In this document: positions 7,001 to 13,667 of the stretch, one piece after another | Layout of the letters: each line of letters starts with the position of its first letter | Numbering within the stretch: the stretch's first letter is position 1 | Assembly: GCA_948505485.1 (NCBI GenBank) | Contig: CAOPQH010000007.1 | Location: 1-24,967, forward strand | Direction of reading: 5' to 3' | Source: an uncultured Clostridia bacterium | GTDB taxonomy: Bacteria; Bacillota; Clostridia; TANB77; CAG-508 | DNA: 24,967 nt | Position numbers and translations under genes: made by a program | Notes under the pieces: generated by a model | What the model saw: only the letters and a program-made list of their open reading frames with translations | What the model was told of the DNA's origin: nothing | The model's database searches: none

Positions 7001-7278
7001 TTTGCTCTCTTTTCCTTTCTTTTTTCTTCTTTTATTGCTATCATTAGTTCATTTGATTCTACTATTCTATTGCAATTTTTATATATAAATTTTGCTCCTG
7101 TAAAATATACCTTATATCCTTTATTTTCAAAGTAATTTTTGTTCATTTCTAGGAATATCTGTAATTCTTCATCTGTCAAATTATTCGTTACTTTCAGTTC
7201 GTAAAAGGTATATCTTATATAGTCTTCATTTTCTTGAATTTTCTTATTTATATAGTCAGTTACAAATTGTTGCGTCAT
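6997..7278 (-). CDS. Small hypothetical ICE protein
   Basis: 93 aa, with a mixed helical N-terminus and a beta-rich centre (YKVYFTGAKFIYKNCNRIVE), then a basic tail. The ATG at 7278 follows GGAAGTGATAGAAA. It is the first gene of the operon ending at the 6433-6461 terminator. An extended -10 (TGGTATGAT, core 7311-7306) lies a few bases upstream of the ribosome binding site. I do not recognise a domain. Confidence 0.7.
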   Translation of the reverse strand: MTQQFVTDYINKKIQENEDYIRYTFYELKVTNNLTDEELQIFLEMNKNYFENKGYKVYFTGAKFIYKNCNRIVESNELMIAIKEEKRKEKRAK

Positions 7279-7427
7279 TTTCTATCACTTCCTAAAACTT
7301 TTATTTATCATACCACATAACTCAAAAAATTCATAGTGCATATAAAATTTTTCCAAAATTATTACTTTTGACATTTTACGACATTATTTGATATTTTTCT
7401 TATTTTTTGTTTCAAAAAAACTTTAAA

Positions 7428-7442
7428 TGTGTACAAAAAAAG
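7428..7442. repeat. Third copy of TGTGTACAAAAAAAG, next to a promoter
   Basis: Identical to the copy at 6426-6440. It lies 12 bp upstream of the -35 box of the plus-strand promoter at 7455-7483, a position typical of an activator or repressor site. Confidence 0.55.
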
Positions 7443-7454
7443 ATGTTTTTTATA

Positions 7455-7483
7455 TTGAATTTACATAATTTTAATGATATAAT
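7455..7483 (+). promoter_or_regulatory. Sigma-A promoter for the Spo0A-like gene
   Basis: TTGAAT (7455-7460), 17-bp spacer, TATAAT (7478-7483). A start near 7490 gives a leader of about 35 bases before the ATG at 7525, which is preceded by GTGGGGCTGA. Confidence 0.85.
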
Positions 7484-7524
7484 GTTGCAAGAATTTATAA
7501 AAATACATTTGTGGGGCTGATAGT

Positions 7525-8254
7525 ATGGTTAATGTTTTAATAGGCAACAAGAATACAGATGAGATTGCTATTCTTCGCCAAGAACTTACAAATGATAAAA
7601 TTTTTAGAATTGAAAATGTAGTTACAGGAACGGAAATAATTACTACATACTGGAAATTTAGTCCAGACATTTTAGTTTTAGATAGCGAATTACCAGATAT
7701 GTCAACAGAAAATATTATTGATAGGTTATCTTGCACTCCTCTTGAACGAAAAAGATGTAATACTATTCTAACAGTACCATCAAATTACATTATGAGATTA
7801 ACTGATTTACAGAAAATCAATACAGTTCTGTATAAACCTATTTCTAATCACAAGTTATCAAATACAATTAAAAAAATTGCTATTGACTATAATACACCAG
7901 ATATTGAAGTAGGAGAAATTGAATGGCTTTTGCTGTCTTTAAACTTTAATTGTATGTCCACTCGGTTATATTTATATGAAAGATGCAATTACTTATTGCT
8001 ATTATAAACCAGATGAATTGGAATATTTAACAAATGTGTTAAAATATATTTCTTATAAATATAATGTCCCAATTTCAAGAGTTAGAGATTGCTTAAATAG
8101 TAGTATTCGCCCATTTAATAATACATCTCTGACTTATACTAATGAACTATACAATTCATTATATAATAATGGACATAGTCTTTCTCTAAAAGACTTTCTT
8201 GAGAGAGTTGTCTATTATCTAATTAGAGTAAAGAAAAAAGGTAGATTATTCTAA
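7525..8254 (+). CDS. Spo0A-like response regulator, split by a +1 shift at an in-frame CGG
   Basis: About 242 aa if the ribosome skips one base at 7963. Residues 1-120 resemble a receiver domain: the phospho-acceptor is Asp53 in LVLDSELP and the conserved Lys is Lys104 in LYKPIS. The usual acidic pair after strand 1 is missing (VLIGNKN), so Mg-dependent phosphorylation is doubtful. The C-terminal part resembles the Spo0A DNA-binding domain: CMST-GYIYMKDAITYC, then LKYISYKYNVPISRVRDCLN as recognition region. In the zero frame, translation goes ...ACT CGG TTA and stops at 8005-8007. Reading ACT (C) GGT TAT restores the GYxYxxDAI motif. A product starting at the ATG at 7976 would be only a partial domain. 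It may control element genes, in the way Spo0A controls sporulation. Confidence 0.8.
7963..7965 (+). other. In-frame CGG at a +1 frame break (Spo0A-like gene)
   Basis: Codon 147 of the zero frame is CGG, preceded by ACT. Skipping the C gives GGT (Gly) TAT ATT and joins the downstream frame exactly at the conserved GYIYMKDAI segment. Confidence 0.8.
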
Positions 8255-8277
8255 TATTTAGAATGTATCTACCTTTT
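8236..8277. terminator. Bidirectional terminator between convergent genes
   Basis: AAAAGGTAGAT (8236-8246) pairs with ATCTACCTTTT (8267-8277), extended inside by ATTCTAA/TTAGAAT. T-rich ends lie on both strands. It serves the plus-strand regulator and the minus-strand radical SAM gene. Confidence 0.9.
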
Positions 8278-8280
8278 ATT

Positions 8281-9785
8281 TTATAACTTCGTAAATTCAT
8301 TAAGATATTCTTTGTAATCTTCTATTATTTCATTATATCTTTTTTCCGAATTTTCCCTTATTATTGTATTCATCTTATCTCCTATTTCTCTTTTTGCTTC
8401 CATAAAATCGTCTTTTGGAATATCTGTTGCAATCATATTAAATACTGGAACTTCGTTATCCAAAATTTTCTTTGACTTTCTTACTACATCAAGACCATTC
8501 ATACTTGTTCCAAAATCATATTTTGAAAATACCATTTCTGGCTTTAATTCAACTATTTTGTTATATGTTTCTTCTGCATTTTTTGCTACAGCAACTATTT
8601 TTATATCTTTTCTCTTACTTAAAATATTAACAATTTCATCTTTTACTACATCTTCATTATGAGCAACTATTGTTCTGATTTTATCTCCTTTAGTTTTGCT
8701 TTCCCACTCTAACTCTTGCCATATCTTTTCATTTTGTTTTGGCTTAAAAGAGCAACAAACTGGTACATATTTACCAAATTTATTATGTTTGAATTGTGTT
8801 GCACAAGGTGTATTTTTATTCATTTTTATTCCAAGTAATTCATTTGTGGGAGAGTTATCCCATTCAATTTTATTATTATAATATCTTGCTATACCGTATG
8901 GAGTTCCTATTAGTAATGGACAGATTCTAATTATTCCGTTTGGGTGTACTAATACTGCTGACCTCGTTTTACAAGTACAATAACCATAATATTCTGGATT
9001 TCTTATAAATCTATCTTTTGTTACAAAAGATGATGGTATTCGTACAGGTATTGAATACTCATTGTTCTCAACTTTTTGTTCTATTTCATCTTTTACTTCA
9101 AACCATTCTTTAACACTAATATCAATATTTCCAGTAAAATGATCACGAGGTATTCCGAGTCTTAAATAAGTTGTGAAAGTTTATTTTATCTATTCCTATA
9201 TCTTCTGCAAATTTTATCATTCTATCTAAATATAAATTGCCGTTTTCATCTCTTTTTATTAACTCTTTGCTAATGCAAGAAGTTATATCTATATTGTACC
9301 CTAATTCTTTTGCTTTTTTTATATTTTGAACACACTTATCAAATGACTTACCTCTTATGCTATCATTTATCTCTTTTGTCGGTCCATCTAAACTAAATGT
9401 TATTTCATCTAGCATTTTAAATTCTGGTTGTTCTAGTAATTCACTATCAAATTGTCCATTCGTGTCTATTCTAACATACTCATACCCTAACTCTTTTGCA
9501 TTTTTTATTAACTCTAATAAAGGTTTATTGTTTTCTTTCTTTCCATATAAAGTTGGCTCTCCTCCGCATTAGAGTTAATTTAACTGCTCCTAACATTCTA
9601 AAATCACTAATCAATTTAACTGCATCTTCAAAGGCAATTTCTTTTTTCTCTACTTGAAAACATATATCTAGTTTATATAAACATTGCACACATCTTAAAT
9701 TGCAATCATCAATCAAATAAAGAAAAACTTGTTTTAAATTATTTTGAAAATAGTCTTTGAATTTTTCATCCATATTATAATTCAT
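8281..9785 (-). CDS. Radical SAM/SPASM protein with a C-terminal receiver-like domain, split by two CGG frame breaks
   Basis: About 500 aa when a base is skipped at two in-frame CGG codons (9566 and 9157). The [4Fe-4S] motif CNLRCVQC uses Cys28, Cys32 and Cys35. The SAM-binding GGEP (residues 74-77) exists only after the first +1 shift. The second shift restores NLFKT-GIPRDHF, which leads to a SPASM-like cysteine region (YCTC, RICPLL, TPCATQ, VPVCCSF). From about residue 360 a receiver-like fold follows (IRTIVAHNEDVVKDEI, then NGLDVV), but where the acceptor Asp should be it has a degenerate segment (EMVFSKYDFGT). Such enzymes modify peptides or other proteins; the substrate here is unknown and I see no precursor gene. 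The start is the ATG at 9785 after GGAG; an upstream TTG at 9800 overlaps that site. It is expressed from the promoter at 9821-9849. Confidence 0.8.
9155..9157 (-). other. In-frame CGG at a +1 frame break (radical SAM gene, second site)
   Basis: ACT CGG AAT in the incoming frame ends at a stop four codons later. Skipping the C gives ACT-GGA-ATA (Thr-Gly-Ile) and an open frame of about 290 codons containing the SPASM-like cysteines. Confidence 0.8.
9564..9566 (-). other. In-frame CGG at a +1 frame break (radical SAM gene, first site)
   Basis: ATG CGG AGG in the zero frame. Skipping the C gives ATG-GGA-GGA-GAG-CCA, i.e. Met-Gly-Gly-Glu-Pro, the obligatory SAM-binding motif of radical SAM enzymes. 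Confidence 0.85.
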
Positions 9786-9820
9786 TTTCAACATCTCCAA
9801 ATCTTTTTATGGTAGTTATA

Positions 9821-9849
9821 ATTATATAATGGATAGTAATGCTTGTAAA
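9821..9849 (-). promoter_or_regulatory. Sigma-A promoter for the radical SAM gene
   Basis: On the minus strand TTTACA (9849-9844), 17-bp spacer, TATAAT (9826-9821). The leader to the ATG at 9785 is about 30 bases. Confidence 0.8.
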
Positions 9850-9908
9850 TTTTGAAATATTGACAGTATTGTTAGTTTTTCCAAAGTTTAGAAAAAAAAA
9901 GAATACAA

Positions 9909-10815
9909 TTAACTTGTACTCTTTTCAATTAAATATTTTCTTATAAATTCTTTATCAACTTTTGTTAGATGACTTTTTAAATATACTAAATCTAAACTAA
10001 CCTCTGGCAATTTTATAAAATCTGGTATTTTCACTTCATATACTTCATTATTTTCTAATGCTTTTTTCGATGCTTCCTTTAAAACATAAGCAATTCCAAT
10101 TCCCTGTTTTGTGGCATTTATTCTTTGTTCAGTTAGTCCGACATCTCATTACTGCATCAAGTTCAATATTATAGTCTTTTAATATTTCTACTAATCTTAT
10201 TGTATTTGATCTTTGCTCTCCTGCTAATATGTATTTATATTTGTTTAAATCATTTATATCATCTATAACAATTTTTTTATCTGCTATAAATATATATTTA
10301 CTCTTTTTTATTTCTCTAATTTCTAAATCTTTTTCATTATTACATTCACTTGGTATTCTATCTAATATAGCAAAATCTATTTTGTTTTGCTTTAATGCTT
10401 CAACCAAATCTTCGCACTCATAAGATGTATCTAGGTTTATTTTAAAGTTTGGATAATCTTTTACTACTTGTGCAATTTTTTGCATTAGATAAAATTCTAA
10501 AATATGACTTGGACATCCAATAGATATTTTACCTTGTTCCATATTATTTTTTGAATTAGCAATAACACCTGCAAAGTCAATATCTACAAAACCACTTTTT
10601 ACAGTTTCATATATATCTTTCCCTACATCAGTTAATTCTAATGGTTTTCTAGTAAACAGTTTTACTCCTAATTGTTTTTCAAGGGTACTAATATTCGTTG
10701 AAACTGTTGAGTGAGAATATCCTAGTTTTTCTCCTGCTTTTACTAAACTTTTAGATTCTGCTGTTGCAATAAAGAATCGTAACAAGTTTAGGTTTATGTT
10801 GTTCATATCAATCAT
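9909..10815 (-). CDS. LysR-family transcriptional regulator, split by a +1 shift at an in-frame CGG
   Basis: About 301 aa with one skipped base, the usual LysR length; without it the protein stops at 228 aa. Residues 4-63 form the winged helix-turn-helix (NLLRFFIATAESKSLVKAGE, then LGYSHSTVSTNISTLEKQLG and LFTRKPLELTDVG). The rest is the two-lobed periplasmic-binding-protein-like effector domain. The zero frame reads TGT CGG ACT AAC TGA. The +1 frame reads TGT-GGA-CTA and continues with GLTEQRINATKQGIGIAYVL, the typical C-terminal substrate-domain strand, ending at the TAA at 9909. The ATG at 10815 follows GGAGATTTAAA and lies one base after the stop of the CYTH gene, so the two are coupled. 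The target genes and ligand are unknown. Confidence 0.85.
10138..10140 (-). other. In-frame CGG at a +1 frame break (LysR gene)
   Basis: Codon 226 is CGG, followed by ACT AAC TGA in the zero frame. Skipping the C gives GGA (Gly) and 75 further codons of typical LysR C-terminal sequence. Confidence 0.8.
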
Positions 10816-10816
10816 T

Positions 10817-11413
10817 TTAAATCTCCAATACTTTTTTTAATTCAATTTCAGCTTTCTTAACAAAGAAATTGCTTTTATCTATTGGTATATTTAATTTGAT
10901 AATCTTTTGTTTTAACTTATCTATTGTATCTAATTCTTTATTACTGTCTATTGTTTCTATTTCAATTAAGTTTTCGCCATTTAATATATTTTTTATTTGA
11001 ATATTAATTCCATCTTTACTATATACAACATCATTTTCTTTAATAGTCATTATTTCTTTATATCCAATGGCTTTTAGTATATTTTTTCCTTGTTCTGTAT
11101 TTTTTATTTCACAATCATACTTTTGTTGACTTATAATATCTCCATTTGGTGCTATGTTCTTTTCTTTATATGTAAGCTTTATAATACTATACCATTTAAT
11201 AAATTCATCTGGCTCATATTGTTTTATATCTCTAATTAAAATATATGATTTCAATATTTCTCTAGGTGTTGATTTTTGTATATCAATATCATTCTTAATA
11301 TAATATACATCATTGAGTTCAAATTTATCTGTCAATATAAATTCTTTACTCTTTAAAATCTTCTCTATATCATTAACAGAGCATTTTAACTTAACTGTTA
11401 TTTCATTACTCAA
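10817..11413 (-). CDS. CYTH-domain protein (CyaB/ThTPase-like phosphohydrolase fold)
   Basis: About 198 aa. CYTH enzymes form an eight-stranded tunnel that binds triphosphates; members include class IV adenylate cyclase and thiamine triphosphatase. Supporting features are the N-terminal NEITVKLKC (an ExxxK variant of the ExExK signature, with the middle Glu replaced by Thr), SYILIRDI, IKLTYKEKN, a later KYDCEIKNTEQGKNILKAIG, and the strand NLIEIET. The loss of one signature Glu makes catalysis uncertain. The likely start is the TTG at 11413, eight bases after AAGGTG; a GTG at 11422 lies inside that site. It is directly upstream of, and almost overlaps, the LysR gene, so they form one transcription unit. 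Confidence 0.75.
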   Translation of the reverse strand: MSNEITVKLKCSVNDIEKILKSKEFILTDKFELNDVYYIKNDIDIQKSTPREILKSYILIRDIKQYEPDEFIKWYSIIKLTYKEKNIAPNGDIISQQKYDCEIKNTEQGKNILKAIGYKEIMTIKENDVVYSKDGINIQIKNILNGENLIEIETIDSNKELDTIDKLKQKIIKLNIPIDKSNFFVKKAEIELKKVLEI

Positions 11414-11550
11414 ATCTCTCACACCTTAATTTTCATTACTTCTCAATTATAACATATTATGTCAAACTATTCAAGTAAAAATGCCTATATTTCTTATATT
11501 TGAGCATAAAAAATGTATCTAAAATATAAAAATGTCCCAACAAAAAAACT

Positions 11551-11585
11551 ATAATCCCTAAATACTAGATTTTTTTAGGGATTAT
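11551..11585. terminator. Bidirectional intrinsic terminator
   Basis: Perfect 12-bp stem ATAATCCCTAAA (11551-11562) and TTTAGGGATTAT (11574-11585). Seven T follow on the minus strand and a T-rich tract follows on the plus strand. It ends the XRE gene at 11647. Confidence 0.9.
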
Positions 11586-11646
11586 GTTTTTAAAATTTAG
11601 GAACATTTTTCAAAATCATTGACAATATAAAGTTTTTAAAAGTTCT

Positions 11647-12027
11647 CTAATCTTTTCTTTTAGTCTTTATTTTACTCAAATTAGGAAATGTTGCAAGAAT
11701 AATATCTTTTAAGATCATCAATTCTTCTTCATCACATTTGTCAATAATATTTTTTAAAATTTCTTTATTTGTATATTCTTTATTGTTATTCATATTTTCT
11801 CCATATAATAAATTATCTGAAGATTCTCTTAATGCTACACATATTTGATGCAAAGTATGTATGCTACAACTTTTATCTCCTTTTTCTAAACTTAAAACAT
11901 AGTTTTCAGTTCTATCTATCATTTCAGACATCTTTTCTCTAGTCAAACCTATACTTTCTCTTGCCTTTTTTGTTCTTTCTCCAAAACCTTTCCAATCTTT
12001 GTATTCTTTCTTGTCTGTTCTACTCAT
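11647..12027 (-). CDS. XRE-family helix-turn-helix regulator
   Basis: 126 aa. The N-terminal Cro/CI-type helix-turn-helix (about residues 16-75) reads GERTKKARESIGLTREKMSE, then IDRTENYVLSLEKGDKSCSI and LHQICVALRESSDNLLYGE. The C-terminal 50 residues are helical and probably mediate dimerisation. The ATG at 12027 follows GGAGGCGAAATA. It is monocistronic with its own terminator. An inverted repeat lies immediately upstream (12041-12075), suggesting autoregulation. This type of regulator commonly represses ICE genes, but its targets here are unknown. Confidence 0.85.
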   Translation of the reverse strand: MSRTDKKEYKDWKGFGERTKKARESIGLTREKMSEMIDRTENYVLSLEKGDKSCSIHTLHQICVALRESSDNLLYGENMNNNKEYTNKEILKNIIDKCDEEELMILKDIILATFPNLSKIKTKRKD

Positions 12028-12040
12028 TATTTCGCCTCCA

Positions 12041-12075
12041 ATACTAACAGTAATTTTTATAATTTCTATTAGTAT
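12041..12075. promoter_or_regulatory. Inverted repeat upstream of the XRE gene (possible operator)
   Basis: ATACTAA (12041-12047) and TTAGTAT (12069-12075), 21 bp between arms, i.e. about 28 bp centre to centre. It starts 14 bp upstream of the XRE start codon. Confidence 0.45.
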
Positions 12076-12173
12076 TATCTCATTTTAAGCAAAATAATTT
12101 TAGAAACTAATAATAATTTATATTGTTATTATTGGTCATTTTGTAAGTAAATAAAAAACGAACTTAATTCGCA

Positions 12174-12761
12174 TTATATTTTACAAGTTGGGTACTCCAT
12201 ATTTAAAATGTCATTGTTGATATTTTTAATTATCTTATTAAAAAACATTTCTTGTATTTTGTTTTTCTTTAGCACGTATTTACACTTTCTTAAAAAATTG
12301 CCCCCTATGTAATTTTTCAGTACTACACTATTAACTGTTTTCTTTGCCATAATAATTTCTTTTTCATTTAAAGACAATTCTTTATATATTTGTTTAATCT
12401 TGTCTGGTTTAATAATTTGTTGCTTTATTATATTTGCTACTAGCACTTCTTCATAATAATTCCTAAATTCAATGATTTTTATATTGTCCATTATTAGTTT
12501 GTTAAGTATTTGAATATTGATAAATGTAGTGTATATTTGTGGATTAAGAGATAATTTGTTTAATATATTAGGTAATATCATATAATCACACAAAATTGCT
12601 TTTTTTACCCTTTCACTCATTATGTCATTTTTCAAATAAATTAAATCGTATTCTTCTTTTTTAAGTATCATTTCTAAACTGTTTGAATTTGTATAGCTAA
12701 TATTAGTTTCTTTTCTTTCTGATACTTCTATATGTTCATTTACTATTAAAATTTTATACAT
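12174..12761 (-). CDS. Hypothetical protein, possibly with a degenerate receiver-like N-terminus
   Basis: 195 aa. The start MYKILIVNEH and the later YDLIYLKNDI recall strands 1 and 3 of a receiver domain, but neither the acceptor Asp nor the conserved Lys-Pro is present. The C-terminal half is Lys-rich and helical and could be DNA-binding, without a motif I recognise. The ATG at 12761 is five bases beyond the stop of the frame-shifted AbrB-like product (12767), so translation of the two is probably coupled. It is a cytoplasmic protein of unknown function, likely regulatory by context. Confidence 0.65.
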   Translation of the reverse strand: MYKILIVNEHIEVSERKETNISYTNSNSLEMILKKEEYDLIYLKNDIMSERVKKAILCDYMILPNILNKLSLNPQIYTTFINIQILNKLIMDNIKIIEFRNYYEEVLVANIIKQQIIKPDKIKQIYKELSLNEKEIIMAKKTVNSVVLKNYIGGNFLRKCKYVLKKNKIQEMFFNKIIKNINNDILNMEYPTCKI

Positions 12762-12766
12762 ATTTC

Positions 12767-13185
12767 TTACATCCCAACTAATTCATTTTTACACTTTTCG
12801 CATACTTTTTTGGCTTTATATTCTATTAGGCTTTTTTTTTACCACAAAATATACATTCTTCTTCAACTTTTTTTAGAATAAAATACTTTCCAAAGCTCCA
12901 TACTTCTATGGAATCTTTTTCTTTCCATTCTAATTTATTTCTTATTTCTATATTTACTACTACTCTACCTAGTTCATCAAACCTCTTATTTGAATTTTCT
13001 GTTTGTTCTATTATTTCTACTATTACATAATCTTTGATATTATATATTGCTACTTTTGTTTCTCTATCTACTACTTTTCCTTTTCTATAATCCTTTGGTA
13101 TTACAATTCGTCCTAATTCATCAAGTTTTCTAATAATACCATTAGATTTTTTTGCTTTGTTTATTACTTTTTCTACTTCACTCAT
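12767..13185 (-). CDS. AbrB/SpoVT-type regulator with two AbrB motifs and a zinc-ribbon tail, interrupted in an A9 run
   Basis: The ATG at 13185 follows GAGGAGGAAAATACT; an ORF extension to 13251 has no ribosome binding site. Two AbrB swapped-hairpin motifs are visible: IIRKLDELGRIVIPKDYRKG (about residues 18-37) and KRFDELGRVVVNIEIRNKLE (about 67-86), followed by a C-terminal CIFCGKK. In the zero frame the protein stops at 12826, just after nine consecutive A. In the -1 frame the sequence continues SLIEYKAKKVCEKCKNELVG, supplying the second CxxC of a zinc ribbon and ending at 12767, five bases before the next start. The long form would have about 139 aa. AbrB proteins are transition-state DNA-binding regulators; tandem AbrB plus a zinc ribbon is unusual. 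Programmed slippage, a real deletion or a homopolymer error are all possible. Confidence 0.8.
12832..12840 (-). other. A9 slippage run in the AbrB-like gene
   Basis: Nine A on the coding (minus) strand precede GCC TAA. A -1 slip, or one extra A in the mRNA, gives AGC CTA ATA GAA and completes the second CxxC pair. Confidence 0.6.
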
Positions 13186-13241
13186 AGTATTTTCCTCCTC
13201 TCGTATTAAATTGGCAACATTTTCAAGGCTGTGCCTTTCAA

Positions 13242-13270
13242 ATTGTAGCATAAAGAAATGATAAAATCAA
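13242..13270 (-). promoter_or_regulatory. Sigma-A promoter for the AbrB-like gene
   Basis: On the minus strand TTGATT (13270-13265), 17-bp spacer, TACAAT (13247-13242). It lies in the 114-bp region between divergent AbrB-like and XRE genes, so either regulator could control both. Confidence 0.8.
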
Positions 13271-13299
13271 TATACTTACAATAAAAGGAAGGAAATTTT

Positions 13300-13584
13300 A
13301 TGAGTAATACTAGAAATCCCTATATTGAGTTAAGAGGAAAATTAAATGTTACTGGTGATAATATAAATCGCATAAGAGTGCAACAAAATTTATCCGCTCA
13401 ACAATTATCTGACAAGCTGATTATGATTGGATTAGATATTCATAGACAAGCTATATATGATATTGAATCTGGTAAAAGAACTGTTGCAGATTATGAACTT
13501 TGTGCTATTGCCGAAATGTTAAATACATCTAGTGATATATTGTTAAAAGATTTTTCTAATTTTATAAAGGAAGAAAAAAAATAA
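13300..13584 (+). CDS. XRE-family helix-turn-helix regulator (divergent)
   Basis: 94 aa, one of only two plus-strand genes. A Cro/CI helix-turn-helix spans about residues 22-80: NINRIRVQQNLSAQQLSDKL, then DIHRQAIYDIESGKRTVADY and ELCAIAEMLNTSSDILL. There is a short basic tail. The ATG follows AAAGGAAGGAAATTTT. It is divergent from the AbrB-like gene and has a terminator right after the stop codon. The arrangement suggests mutual or self regulation of the divergent promoters, which is inference. Confidence 0.85.
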   Translation: MSNTRNPYIELRGKLNVTGDNINRIRVQQNLSAQQLSDKLIMIGLDIHRQAIYDIESGKRTVADYELCAIAEMLNTSSDILLKDFSNFIKEEKK

Positions 13585-13617
13585 AAGAGATTACTAAAAT
13601 GAAAATAGTAATCTCTT
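13585..13617. terminator. Bidirectional terminator after the XRE gene
   Basis: Perfect 12-bp stem AAGAGATTACTA (13585-13596) and TAGTAATCTCTT (13606-13617) with a 9-base loop and a T-rich end on the plus strand. It also lies about 50 bp beyond the stop of the minus-strand ABC operon. Confidence 0.85.
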
Positions 13618-13667
13618 ATTTAATTTTTATCTCTATACTTTCGTATATTGTAATTTTTTAAATATAA

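Noticed and set aside
7525..10140. Ordinary pseudogenes
   Set aside because: Each affected gene has no other stop or indel, keeps its conserved residues downstream and keeps promoter and ribosome binding site. All breaks share one sequence type. Decay or assembly error remains possible and is stated as an alternative.
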